This document shows positions 46,039 through 54,040 of a stretch of DNA of 64,000 nt, one piece after another. Source of the DNA: Thermohalobaculum sp039822785 (GTDB taxonomy: Bacteria > Pseudomonadota > Alphaproteobacteria > Rhodobacterales > Rhodobacteraceae). Under the pieces are notes generated by a model. It did no database searches, was not told the origin of the DNA, and worked only from the letters and a program-made list of their open reading frames with translations. Where the stretch lies: assembly GCA_039822785.1 (NCBI GenBank), contig JBCBMO010000001.1, forward strand, positions 124,001-188,000. The letters are read 5' to 3'. The first letter of the stretch is position 1. Every line of letters starts with the position of its first letter. The position numbers and the translations under genes are program-made.

Positions 46039-46735
46039 TACCCTGACCCTAGGCCTGCCGCTGCTGGAGGCGGCGCAGGCGCAGAAGCATGTGACGGTGA
46101 ACGAGGCGCTGGCCCGGCTGGACGCCGTGACCGGGGGTCTGGTCGCCAGCATCGGCGCGGTGAGCCCGCCGGCGGTGGTCGATGGCGAGGCCCATGTGGT
46201 GGGCCAGGGCGCCACCGGCGACTGGGCCGGGCAGGACGGCGCCTTGGCCTACGCCGTGAACGGCGGCTGGGCCTTTGTCGCCCCGGCGACGGGCATGGCG
46301 GTCACCGACACCACCGGCGCGCGCCATGCCTATCTTGGCGGGTCCTGGGTCGAGGGGGCCGTGGCCGGCGGGGCCGGTGGGGCGGCGACCCTGGCGCGGG
46401 TCGTGGCGGTGGACCATGACGTGGCGGCCGGTGCGACCTCCACCGCGGTGGCGGCGATCCCTGCGGGCAGCGTCGTCATCGGGGTCTCGGCCCGGGTGGA
46501 GCAGGCGCTGGGCGGGGCATCGTCCTGGCAGCTCGGCGTTGCGGGTTCGGCGGATCGCTACGGCTCGGGCCTTGGCGTCGCCGCGAACTCCTACGCCGCC
46601 GGGATCACCGGGCAGCCGCAGGCCTACTACGCCGCCACGGACCTGGTGCTGACGGCGAGCGGGGGCGATTTCACCGGGGGTCGGCTGCGGCTCGCTGTCC
46701 ACCTTCTTGCAATAGTCCCTCCACCGGCTTTCTAG
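46031..46735 (+). CDS. DUF2793 tail-fibre-like protein linked to the GTA
   Basis: The 234-residue protein begins MADTLTLGLPLLEAAQAQKH, the DUF2793 signature, followed by GYAWIVS-like barrel segments (NGGWAFVAPATGMAVTD). The C-terminal half is a Gly/Ala-rich beta domain (SVVIGVSARVEQALGGASSW). In R. capsulatus the DUF2793 protein rcc00171 is a GTA tail fibre encoded elsewhere in the genome. Here the gene overlaps the megatron by eight bases, so it is part of the operon. A receptor-binding role is inferred. Confidence 0.82.
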   Translation: MADTLTLGLPLLEAAQAQKHVTVNEALARLDAVTGGLVASIGAVSPPAVVDGEAHVVGQGATGDWAGQDGALAYAVNGGWAFVAPATGMAVTDTTGARHAYLGGSWVEGAVAGGAGGAATLARVVAVDHDVAAGATSTAVAAIPAGSVVIGVSARVEQALGGASSWQLGVAGSADRYGSGLGVAANSYAAGITGQPQAYYAATDLVLTASGGDFTGGRLRLAVHLLAIVPPPAF

Positions 46736-46745
46736 TCGGCGGCGA

Positions 46746-46768
46746 CGGCATCCTGTGACAGGATGCCG
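46746..46768. repeat. Perfect inverted repeat between GTA cluster and cysE
   Basis: CGGCATCCTG-TGA-CAGGATGCCG forms a perfect ten-base-pair palindrome in the 54-base gap. There is no T-run, so it is either a Rho-type pause or an operator for cysE rather than a simple terminator. Confidence 0.6.
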
Positions 46769-46789
46769 GAAAAGCCGAGGAGAGGCGCG

Positions 46790-47632
46790 ATGACCGACGC
46801 GCAGACACATGGCGACGTCTTCAGCCTGGACCCGATCTGGCACAAGATCCGGCGCGAGGCGGAGACGATCGCGGCGCATGAGCCGATGATGGGCAGCCTG
46901 GCGCATCAGGCGGTGCTGCACCACGCGACCTTCGAAGAGGCGCTGAGCTACCGCATCGCCTCGAAGCTTGCGACCGACGAGATGTCGCCGATGCTGATGC
47001 GCGAGCTGGTCGAACAGGCGATCTCGGAGGATCCCAACGTCATCGCCTCGGCGCGGGCCGATCTGATGGCGGTCTACGAGCGCGATCCGGCCTGCGAGCG
47101 CTACGTGCAGCCGCTCTTGTACTTCAAGGGCTATCTCGCGGTGCAGAGCCACCGGGTGGCCCATGCGCTGTGGCGCGCGGGGCGCAAGGATCTGGCGCTC
47201 TGGATCCAGATGCGCGTTAGCGAGATGTTCAGTATCGACATTCATCCTGCGGCTAGGGTGGGCCGGGGGCTTATGATCGACCACGCCCATGGGATCGTCG
47301 TCGGTGAGACCGCGGCGATCGGTGACGATGTCTCCATGCTCCACAACGTCACGCTCGGCGGCACGGGCAAGGAGGGGGGCGACCGGCATCCCAAGATCGG
47401 CGACGGCGTGCTGATCGGCGCCGGGGCCAAGGTGCTCGGTAACATCCACGTGGGCCAGTGCAGCCGGGTTGCGGCGGGCTCGGTGGTGCTGAAGGACGTG
47501 CCGCCCAATACCACGGTCGCGGGCGTGCCGGCCAAGAAGGTCGGGGAGGCAGGCTGCGACCGGCCCAGCCACAAGATGGACCAGCAGTTCGGCTGGGACC
47601 CGGATCCGCGCGATATCGTCCCGGATTGCTGA
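46790..47632 (+). CDS. cysE: Serine O-acetyltransferase CysE
   Basis: CysE makes O-acetylserine for cysteine synthesis. The 280-residue protein has the N-terminal helical domain and a left-handed beta helix with hexapeptide repeats: FSIDIHPAARVGRGLMIDHA, GIVVGETAAIGDDVSMLHNV, TLGGTGKEGGDRHPKIGDGV and AAGSVVLKDVPPNTTVAGVP. His in IDHAHGIVVGE is the catalytic base. AGGAGAGG precedes the start. cysE lies downstream of GTA clusters in other Rhodobacterales as I recall, supporting the lineage call. Confidence 0.95.
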   Translation: MTDAQTHGDVFSLDPIWHKIRREAETIAAHEPMMGSLAHQAVLHHATFEEALSYRIASKLATDEMSPMLMRELVEQAISEDPNVIASARADLMAVYERDPACERYVQPLLYFKGYLAVQSHRVAHALWRAGRKDLALWIQMRVSEMFSIDIHPAARVGRGLMIDHAHGIVVGETAAIGDDVSMLHNVTLGGTGKEGGDRHPKIGDGVLIGAGAKVLGNIHVGQCSRVAAGSVVLKDVPPNTTVAGVPAKKVGEAGCDRPSHKMDQQFGWDPDPRDIVPDC

Positions 47633-47670
47633 GGCTCCCAATCCCCGCAGCGTGGGCGCGTTTTGGGGGC

Positions 47671-47696
47671 GGTGCGTGCGAGCACGCACCCTACGG
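47671..47696. repeat. REP-like palindromic element, copy 1
   Basis: GGTGCGTGC-GA-GCACGCACC followed by CTACGG. The same element recurs 60 bases further on. It looks like an interspersed palindromic repeat of the type scattered between genes in proteobacteria. Confidence 0.7.
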
Positions 47697-47755
47697 CCGA
47701 CGGTCAGGCGGGCAGGGCGGCGGATGGATCATACAGTTGATGAGCGGTAGTCGGT

Positions 47756-47782
47756 GGTGCGTGCCAAGCACGCACCCTACGG
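47756..47782. repeat. REP-like palindromic element, copy 2
   Basis: GGTGCGTGC-CAA-GCACGCACC followed by CTACGG; nearly identical to the copy at 47671. Both lie between cysE and the stress-protein gene in the same orientation. Confidence 0.7.
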
Positions 47783-47815
47783 TTTGCGGTAGGGTCCGCG
47801 ACACAGGAGACCGCC

Positions 47816-48643
47816 ATGCCCCATGTCATCCATGCGACCGATCTGTCCGGCGGCGATGAGCCCGCGTTTCTCCATGCGCTCGCGCTTGCCTTGGTGCACC
47901 GGGCGCGGCTGACGCTGATCCATGCGGGCGACCCGGGCGAGGGGCCGGTGGACTGGTCTCGCTTTCCCGGTGTCCGCCCGCGTCTGGCCGCCTGGGGGCT
48001 GCTGCGCGAGGGCGCCGACAAGCACGAGGTCGCCGAAGCGCTGGGCATCCATGTCCGCAAGGTCGCGGCCGCCGGGCGCGATCCGGTCGCCGTGATCCAG
48101 GAGGCCATGGCGCAGCATCCCGCCGATGTGCTGGTGCTGGGGCACGACCGCAGCGGCGGGCTCTGGCCCTTTGCGCGGCGCTCGGTCTCCGGCGAGTTGG
48201 CGCGGGCGGCGCTGGTGCCGACGCTGGTGATCCCCGGCGATCTGACCGGTTTCGTCTCCCCCGCTGACGGCAGCCTGCGCATCGAGCGGGTCCTGGTGCC
48301 GGTGGACGACACGCCGGATCCGCGCCATGCGCTGCACACCGCAGGCGCCTTGCTGCGGGACATGGCGACGCCGGGCTGCACGGTGGAGCTGTTCCATGCG
48401 GGCGACCGAGCGGCGGCGCCACAGGTCACCGAGGCCGATGTGCCGGGCGCGGTGATCACCCGCCGCTCCGAGCCCGGCGACCCGCCGACCGAGATCCTGC
48501 GCCGCGCCGGCGAGATGCAGCCCGACGTGATCGTGATGGCTGCCGAAGGCAAGCGCAGCCTTGTCGACCGGTTCTACGGGACGGTCACCGAGCAGGTGTT
48601 GCGCCTCTCCCCATCCCCCGTCCTGGCCGTCCCGGCGGCCTGA
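47816..48643 (+). CDS. Tandem-domain universal stress protein
   Basis: The 275-residue protein has two UspA-like domains. The first (residues 1-140) starts MPHVIHATDLSGGDEPAFLH and contains DVLVLGHDRSGGLW; the second (from about 158) starts IERVLVPVDDTPDPRHAL and ends VIVMAAEGKRSLVDRFYGTV followed by TEQVLRLSPSPVLAVP, close to the ATP-binding G-x2-G-x9-G-S/T region of Usp proteins. The strict glycine motif is partly degenerate. CAGGAGA precedes the start. Role is in stress survival; partner unknown. Confidence 0.88.
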   Translation: MPHVIHATDLSGGDEPAFLHALALALVHRARLTLIHAGDPGEGPVDWSRFPGVRPRLAAWGLLREGADKHEVAEALGIHVRKVAAAGRDPVAVIQEAMAQHPADVLVLGHDRSGGLWPFARRSVSGELARAALVPTLVIPGDLTGFVSPADGSLRIERVLVPVDDTPDPRHALHTAGALLRDMATPGCTVELFHAGDRAAAPQVTEADVPGAVITRRSEPGDPPTEILRRAGEMQPDVIVMAAEGKRSLVDRFYGTVTEQVLRLSPSPVLAVPAA

Positions 48644-48650
48644 GGTCCCT

Positions 48651-49736
48651 TCAGGCGGTGGCGCGGCGGCGGCGGCCCTCGCGCCGGCCGCGGGCGCCTT
48701 CGGCCCCGGCGGCACCGGCCGAGGGCTTGTTGAAGGCGATCCAGCTGCCGCCGTTGGCGTCGTTGTTCAGCAGGAAATCGGCGGCCTTGATCGCCTCCTG
48801 CTCCTTGGACGGTGTCGCACTGCGCGAGCCGAGGCCGATGAGCGGGGCCAGCGCTGCCGGGTCGACCCCCTCGGGGATGACCACACCGAGGGCCTCCAGC
48901 TCCGCAATCCGCTCCGCCATCTTCTTGTCGGACGCGCCCACTTGCACCGGGTTCATGATCGCCGAGGTCATGCCGTGGCTCGCCGCCATGGGCAGGAAGG
49001 CGTTGTTGATCCCGTGGCGGTTCGGCAGGCCGAAGCTGATGTTGGACGCGCCGCAGGTGGTGTTGACGCCCAACTCCTCGCGGAGGCGCCGCACCAGAGT
49101 GAAGACCTGAAGGCCCGCGGTGTCCTTCGCGCCGATGGGCATCACCAGCGGATCGACCACGATGTCATGGGCGGGGATGCCGAAATCGGCGGCGCGTTGC
49201 ACGATTTTCTTGGCCACCTCGAAGCGCACGTCAGGGTCGTCGGAGATGCCGGTCTCGTCGTTCGAGATCGCCACCACCGGCACGTTGTACTTGGCCACCA
49301 GCGGCAGGACGACCTCCAGCCGCTCTTCCTCGCCCGTCACCGAGTTCAGCAGCGGCCGCCCCTGGGCAGTCTCAAGGCCGATCTGCAGCGCCTCGGGCAC
49401 CGAGCTGTCGATGCAGATGGGGGTGTCGGTCAGCTCCTGCACCACATCGATGAGCTGTTTCATCAGGGTGGGCTCGACGAAGTTGTTGTCGGCGTAGCGC
49501 GGATCCTCCGCCATCTTGTTGGAGAAGACCGCGCCCGAGTTCACGTCCAGCACCGCCGCACCGCAGGCGACCTGCTCCAGCACGTCCTTACGGACGGTGG
49601 AGAAATCGCCGGCCTCAAGCTCCAGGTTCAGCTTCTTGCGACCCGTGGGATTGATCCGCTCACCGATGACGCAGAAGGGCTGGTCGAAGCCCATGACGAC
49701 GGTCTTGGTCTTGGACTCTATCACGGTGCGGGTCAT
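48651..49736 (-). CDS. Pterin-binding methyltetrahydrofolate methyltransferase (split methionine synthase type)
   Basis: This 361-residue protein has a dihydropteroate synthase-like TIM barrel: VIGERINPTGRKKLNLELEA at the start, GAAVLDVNSGAVFSNKMAED, PICIDSSVPEALQIGLE, NSVTGEEERLEVVLPLV, VVAISNDETGISDDPDV, DIVVDPLVMPIG and CGASNISFGLPNRHGINNAF. That is the methyltetrahydrofolate-binding domain found in MetH and corrinoid methyltransferases, here as a stand-alone protein with no B12 or homocysteine domain. In Phaeobacter a split methionine synthase of this type has been described (recollection). The start at 49736 has AAGGAT upstream. The neighbours include two MetF-type proteins. Confidence 0.85.
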   Translation of the reverse strand: MTRTVIESKTKTVVMGFDQPFCVIGERINPTGRKKLNLELEAGDFSTVRKDVLEQVACGAAVLDVNSGAVFSNKMAEDPRYADNNFVEPTLMKQLIDVVQELTDTPICIDSSVPEALQIGLETAQGRPLLNSVTGEEERLEVVLPLVAKYNVPVVAISNDETGISDDPDVRFEVAKKIVQRAADFGIPAHDIVVDPLVMPIGAKDTAGLQVFTLVRRLREELGVNTTCGASNISFGLPNRHGINNAFLPMAASHGMTSAIMNPVQVGASDKKMAERIAELEALGVVIPEGVDPAALAPLIGLGSRSATPSKEQEAIKAADFLLNNDANGGSWIAFNKPSAGAAGAEGARGRREGRRRRATA

Positions 49737-49804
49737 GGCTGATCCTTGGGTCTGAGGTCTGGGTGAGCCGGCCCGCGTGCCGGCCTCACCGGGGTGCGGT
49801 TGCG

Positions 49805-50215
49805 CTAGCCGATGCGTTGGCAGCTGGTTTCGACGTTGTACCCGGGCACGGCGGAGCTCGGCACGAGATCGTAGAGGTAATTCGGGTTCTGTTGCACCGC
49901 GGGGTAGATCGCCAGCGGCGTCTTGCCCGGCGGGATGAAGCGCATCTCGACGATCTGCAGCCCGCGACCGAACTGGTCCGGGTGGAGGCGCCAGACACCG
50001 GGGATACGGGGGTAGCGGTAGGAGCCGTTGGTGCCGACCAGGATCACCTCGCCCTCGGTCAGTAGCGTGCCGTCGGGGTTGAGCTGGAACACGCCCTGCA
50101 GCGTCGCGACCGGCGAGTTCATCACGCAGTTCCAAGTCGCGATGACCTGGGGGCTGGAGAAGCCAACAGAGGGCAGGAGGCAAACGGTCGCGGCGCAGAG
50201 GATCTTTCGAAGCAT
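49805..50215 (-). CDS. Small secreted protein of unknown function
   Basis: The 136-residue protein has a signal peptide (MLRKILCAATVCLLPSVGFS) and a beta-rich mature part beginning SPQVIATWNCVMNSPVATLQ, with GVFQLNPDGTLLTEGEV and a second Cys at ETSCQRIG that could pair with the first. It resembles small lipocalin- or beta-barrel-like periplasmic proteins but no family is recognised. It sits within the one-carbon cluster and may be a later insertion. The start at 50215 gives the signal peptide; a longer frame to 50257 would add 14 residues. Confidence 0.6.
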   Translation of the reverse strand: MLRKILCAATVCLLPSVGFSSPQVIATWNCVMNSPVATLQGVFQLNPDGTLLTEGEVILVGTNGSYRYPRIPGVWRLHPDQFGRGLQIVEMRFIPPGKTPLAIYPAVQQNPNYLYDLVPSSAVPGYNVETSCQRIG

Positions 50216-50346
50216 GGGGATCTCTCGAATACAGGTACTGGGGACCGCAGGGTACACGCCCGACGCCGCGGAACGAAGGCCACAGGGAAGGGCACTGGGA
50301 AGAGCATTGGGCAGGCGCGCTCAGGCCTGCCGGAGCGCGCGATGCC

Positions 50347-51276
50347 TCAGTGCGAGGCGGCGCGCGCGGCGGGGCTGGCGGCGCCGAACTCCTCGGTAAA
50401 GCTCGCCGTCTGCTTGATGCCGCCGAGCGGAAAGAAATGCACCCGCTCGATGCCGAACCCGGGCGTCGCGGCCTTATGGGCGGCGAGGTCGCGCAGGAAC
50501 TCCTCCGGCGTGAAGGGCAGCAGCAGCTTGGTCACATCGGCGGCGCGGCGCTGTAGCACCCGCAGGCTGGGCCCGACACCGCAGGCCATGGCGAACTTGA
50601 TCAGGGTCTGCAGCTTGGCTGGGCCCGCGACGCCGATGTGGATCGGCAGCGCGATCCCCTCGGCGGCCAGCCGGTCGGCCCATTCGATGACCGGCTCGGC
50701 CTCGAAGCAGAACTGGGTCGCGATGGCCATCTCGGCATCGGTGCGCTCGGCGAAGGCCTGCTTCCAGCGCAGCGCCTCCATCACCATGGCATCTCCGCCG
50801 TCCGGATCGATGTCGCGGTTCCCCTCCGGATGGCCGGCCACATGCAGGCGCTTGAAGCCGGCGCGGTCGAAGAGCCCGCTTTCCAAAAGCTGCATCGAGT
50901 GGCTGAACGCGCCCCGGGGCGTGTCGACGCCGCCGGCGAGCAGCAGGGCCTGGTCGACATCCGCCTCTCCCTGATAGCGCGCGATCCAGTCGGCCAGCGT
51001 CGCGCGGTCGGCGATGATGCGCGCTGGGAAGTGGGGCATCACGGCGAACCCCTCCTCGGCGATGCGCCGGGCGGTGGCGACCATCTCCTCGATCGGGGTG
51101 CCGTCGATATGGGCGATGTAGACCCGGGTGCCCTGGGGCAGGATCTCCGCGAAGCTCTCGATCTTGGCGGCGGTGCGGGGCATCACCTCGATGGAGAAAC
51201 CCTCGAGGAAGCCGGCGATATCGGTGCGAGGGGCGGCAGTGCCGCGGCGCGCCATGAAATCGAGGATCTTCACCAT
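50347..51276 (-). CDS. Methylenetetrahydrofolate reductase-like protein
   Basis: This 309-residue protein has the MetF TIM-barrel pattern in part: SIEVMPRTAAKIESFAEILP near the N-terminus, VYIAHIDGTPIEEMVATAR, LLLAGGVDTPRGAFSHSMQL, GFKRLHVAGHPEGNRDID and ATQFCFEAEPVIEWADRL followed by PIHIGVAGPAKLQTLIKFAM. The PHF-type folate segment is MPHFPAR. It is diverged from the true MetF encoded 500 bases away on the other strand. A role with folate methyl groups is likely, but its direction of catalysis is unknown. One base separates its start from the PF13769 gene. Confidence 0.8.
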   Translation of the reverse strand: MVKILDFMARRGTAAPRTDIAGFLEGFSIEVMPRTAAKIESFAEILPQGTRVYIAHIDGTPIEEMVATARRIAEEGFAVMPHFPARIIADRATLADWIARYQGEADVDQALLLAGGVDTPRGAFSHSMQLLESGLFDRAGFKRLHVAGHPEGNRDIDPDGGDAMVMEALRWKQAFAERTDAEMAIATQFCFEAEPVIEWADRLAAEGIALPIHIGVAGPAKLQTLIKFAMACGVGPSLRVLQRRAADVTKLLLPFTPEEFLRDLAAHKAATPGFGIERVHFFPLGGIKQTASFTEEFGAASPAARAASH

Positions 51277-51277
51277 C

Positions 51278-51601
51278 TCACGCCTCCTTCGCGGCGGGGG
51301 CCGCAGTCTTCCAGCCGTCCTGGCCGATCAGCGTCTTCACCGCCTCGGCATCGAATTCAGCGTTGAGGCGCGCGGCCTCCGCCTCGGCCACCGCCTCAAG
51401 GTCGCCCTCGACCTGGATGGGATCGCCGCGGCGCCATTCCGCTAGATAGGCATCCGAGTCGCGCGCGCCCACCTTCATGGCACATCGGTCGATCGCCTGC
51501 TCGAAACGCTCGGGCAATTGGCGCTTTGCGGCCTTGCGGCCTTGCTTCACGATGACCTGGGCGGGGATGTCCCGCCAGTAGACGATGGTAAGCTGCGGCA
51601 T
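51278..51601 (-). CDS. PF13769 (virulence factor) family protein
   Basis: The 107-residue protein starts MPQLTIVYWRDIPAQVIVKQ and has RKAAKRQLPERFEQAIDRCA and AYLAEWRRGDPIQVEGDLEA, the signature of the small conserved virulence factor family (PF13769). Its function is unknown, but it is usually next to methylenetetrahydrofolate reductase-like and pterin-binding methyltransferase genes in Rhodobacteraceae (family knowledge). It would be the first gene of the minus-strand cluster, divergent from metF. Confidence 0.8.
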   Translation of the reverse strand: MPQLTIVYWRDIPAQVIVKQGRKAAKRQLPERFEQAIDRCAMKVGARDSDAYLAEWRRGDPIQVEGDLEAVAEAEAARLNAEFDAEAVKTLIGQDGWKTAAPAAKEA

Positions 51602-51796
51602 TGGCCCCTCCTGCTCGCTGAGCCTTAGGGCCGGCGGGGCGCGGGCGCGAGGGCGTTTTCGACGTTGCTAACGCGTTCTGCGACACGGGCTTTGTCCGAG
51701 CGCAAGGCCGCGTTAGGGGCGATGTCGTATCTGTGCCTTGATGCGTCGTTCGAGCGGCCTTAAACCACGACCTGCGCTAGCGAGGGAGGGGTCCCG

Positions 51797-52681
51797 ATGA
51801 CCCGAGCGACCAGACAGCCGACGATCAGCTTTGAGTTCTTTCCGCCGAGGACGCCCAAGGCGGCTGCGGCGCTGTGGCAGTCGGTGGAGCGGCTGGCGCC
51901 GCTGGGACCCAAGTTCGTCTCGGTCACCTATGGCGCGGGCGGCACGACGCGTGACCGGACCATGGCGGCGATCCTGGCCATGGTGCAGCGCGCGCGGCTG
52001 GAGGTGGCGGGGCATCTGACCTGTGTCGGCGCAAGCCGCGAGGAGGTGCTGCGCGTCGCCCGCAACTATGCCCGCATGGGTTGTCGCAAGATCGTGGCCC
52101 TGCGCGGCGACCCGCCGGAGGGGTATGGCCATTTCACCCCGCATGCGGACGGCTTCGAAAGCTCGGTCGAGCTGATCGAGGCGCTGGCGGCGGAGGGGCA
52201 GGTCGACCTTATCGTCGGCGCCTATCCCGAAAAGCACCCCGAAGCGGCGGATACCGCCGCGGACATCGCCTTTCTCAAGCGCAAGGTCGATGCGGGGGCG
52301 CGCGCGGCGATCACGCAGTTCTTCTTCGACAACGAGCTTTTCCTGCGGTTTCGCGATGCCTGTGCCAAGGCGGGGATCGACGTGCCGATCATCCCGGGCA
52401 TCCTGCCGGTCGACGATTTCGACAAGATGGTGGGCTTTGCGGGGCGCTGCGGGACCAGCGTTCCGGGCTGGATGCACGATGCCTTTGCCAACGCCGAGAC
52501 GCAGGAGGAGCATGATCTGCTCTCGCTCTCCATCGCGGCGGAGCAGTGCGACGGCTTGCGGGCCGAAGGCGTGGAGCACCTGCACATCTACACGCTCAAC
52601 AAGCCGGAACTGCCCCTGCAGCTCTGCCGGGCCCTCGGGATCCGGGCAGAGGGTGGGCCGATCGCCGCCACCTCGACCTGA
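51797..52681 (+). CDS. metF: 5,10-Methylenetetrahydrofolate reductase MetF
   Basis: MetF reduces methylenetetrahydrofolate to methyltetrahydrofolate with a flavin. The 294-residue protein has the family pattern SFEFFPPRTPKAA (catalytic Glu near residue 13), FVSVTYGAGGTTRDRTM, HLTCVGASREEVL, IVALRGDPPEG, VGAYPEKHPEA, ITQFFFDNELFLRFRD and IPGILPV. Length is normal. GAGGGAGGGG precedes the start. It is divergent from the PF13769-MetF-like-methyltransferase cluster and supplies its methyl donor. Confidence 0.95.
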   Translation: MTRATRQPTISFEFFPPRTPKAAAALWQSVERLAPLGPKFVSVTYGAGGTTRDRTMAAILAMVQRARLEVAGHLTCVGASREEVLRVARNYARMGCRKIVALRGDPPEGYGHFTPHADGFESSVELIEALAAEGQVDLIVGAYPEKHPEAADTAADIAFLKRKVDAGARAAITQFFFDNELFLRFRDACAKAGIDVPIIPGILPVDDFDKMVGFAGRCGTSVPGWMHDAFANAETQEEHDLLSLSIAAEQCDGLRAEGVEHLHIYTLNKPELPLQLCRALGIRAEGGPIAATST

Positions 52682-52835
52682 TCTCGCCGCCCTCGCGTTC
52701 TGCTGGCGTCGCCCTGTCGTCGCCGTGTCGTCGTCCCGTCCGCGCGCTGGCGCTGGCTTGTCGCCCCAGGCCGCCCTTGTGAGCGCGGGGCAATGGGCCT
52801 ATTCCTAAAGGGTTGGCACGGCATCCGGGCGGGTT

Positions 52836-54026
52836 ATGGCACAGCGGCACAGCAGCGCAGAGCGAGCCGGTATCGGGACCGCCTCGTTGGCGCGCGAGTT
52901 GGGCTCGCCGGAGGCCGTTCAGGATGAACCTGCGCCGCAGGGCGCGGAGCCTGCGCCGCAGAGCGCTGAGCGTTCGGGCGGGGCCCTGGGGGCGCTCGAT
53001 CTCGGCACCAACAACTGCCGTCTGTTGATCGCACGGCCCGAGGGCGCGGGGTTCAAGATCCTCGATGCCTTCAGCCGCCCCGTCCGTCTTGGCGAGGGGA
53101 TCGAGGGCTCGGGCGCGCTGTCGACGGCGGCGCAGGACCGGGCGCTGCGGGCGCTCAGGATCTGTGCGGGCAAGCTGCGGCGCCATCGGGTGGGCAACGA
53201 GAGCCTGCGCGTCATCGCCACCGAGGCCTGCCGTCGGGCGGTCAACGGGCGTGCCTTTGCGCGCCGGGTGCAGCGCGAGACCGGGCTGCGCATGGCGGTG
53301 ATCACGGCGGAGGAGGAGGCGCGCCTGGCGGTGGCCGGCTGCGCGCCGCTGGTCTGTCCCGCCGCCGAGCATCTTTTGGTCATGGACATCGGGGGCGGCT
53401 CGACCGAGCTGATCTGGGTCGACATGTCCCATACGCCGCCCTCGCGGCGCGAGAACCTGGTGCGGGCGCTGGCGCCGCTGTTGCCGGGCGACAGTTGCCA
53501 GGACTGCCGCGCGGCGGCGGCGCATGTGACTGACTGGGTTTCGGTGCCGCTGGGGGTCTCGACGCTGCATGACCGCTTCGGCGACCTGCCCGACGATCGG
53601 GCGCGCTTTGACGCGATGTCTGGCGCCTTCGAGGCCGCGCTCGAGAAGTTCCGACCCTATCGCGATGCGGGTCTGCGTGGCTTGGGCGACAAGCTGCAGA
53701 TCATCGGGGTCTCGGGGACCGCAACGACCTATGGCGCACTGCATCTGGGGCTGAAGGTCTATGACCGGGCGCGGGTGGATGGGTTGTGGCTCGACTGCCG
53801 CGACGCCGATGCGATCACCGAGCGGCTCTTGGGCCTGGGGCCCGAGGGGCGGGCGCGCTGCCCGGGCGTGGGACGCAATCGCTGCGATCTGGTGGTCTCG
53901 GGCGCCGCGATCCTGTCGACGGTGCTGGGGCTTTGGCCGACGCGGCGGATGCGCATCGCCGACCGGGGCCTGCGCGAGGGGATCCTCTATGGCCTGGTGC
54001 ACCACCGCCGCCTGGCCGCCGGCTGA
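52836..54026 (+). CDS. ppx: Exopolyphosphatase / guanosine pentaphosphatase (Ppx/GppA)
   Basis: The 396-residue protein belongs to the Ppx/GppA phosphatases, which act on polyphosphate or pppGpp. The phosphate loops are ALDLGTNNCRLLIARPEG (about residues 52-69) and MDIGGGSTELIWVDM (about 184-198); RVIATEACRRAVNG and RETGLRMAVITAEEEARLA lie between. The first 48 residues are an extension with EPAPQGAEPAPQSAE repeats, absent from most members. It is followed 14 bases later by rlmE, and the two are probably co-transcribed. Confidence 0.9.
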   Translation: MAQRHSSAERAGIGTASLARELGSPEAVQDEPAPQGAEPAPQSAERSGGALGALDLGTNNCRLLIARPEGAGFKILDAFSRPVRLGEGIEGSGALSTAAQDRALRALRICAGKLRRHRVGNESLRVIATEACRRAVNGRAFARRVQRETGLRMAVITAEEEARLAVAGCAPLVCPAAEHLLVMDIGGGSTELIWVDMSHTPPSRRENLVRALAPLLPGDSCQDCRAAAAHVTDWVSVPLGVSTLHDRFGDLPDDRARFDAMSGAFEAALEKFRPYRDAGLRGLGDKLQIIGVSGTATTYGALHLGLKVYDRARVDGLWLDCRDADAITERLLGLGPEGRARCPGVGRNRCDLVVSGAAILSTVLGLWPTRRMRIADRGLREGILYGLVHHRRLAAG

Positions 54027-54040
54027 CGGGTCCTTCAGCG

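Larger units (their letters stand above)
31788..46735 (+). mobile_element. Gene transfer agent (GTA) structural cluster, R. capsulatus type
   Basis: Seventeen plus-strand genes, many overlapping, follow the gene order of the R. capsulatus GTA: small terminase, large terminase, portal, protease, capsid, connector, closure, tail terminator, tail tube, chaperones, tape measure, distal tail, hub, peptidase and megatron. A DUF2793 tail-fibre-like gene follows. No gene for an integrase, repressor, replication or lysis lies inside, and the tape measure is very short, as in GTAs. GTAs package random host DNA and deliver it to related cells. No equivalent of the small R. capsulatus g3.5 is present between portal and protease. 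The 195 bases upstream (31593-31787) probably hold the promoter; I could not define it. Confidence 0.95.

Noticed and set aside
31788..46735. The cluster as an active prophage
   Set aside because: There is no integrase, repressor, replication, excision or lysis gene, no attachment repeats were seen, and the gene order is that of a GTA.
51602..51796. A possible SAM-type riboswitch before metF
   Set aside because: I could not match the gap to any SAM or SAH riboswitch consensus by eye; a covariance-model search would decide.
50347..52681. Two MetF-like genes as an assembly duplication
   Set aside because: They lie on opposite strands, differ strongly in sequence and have different neighbours.
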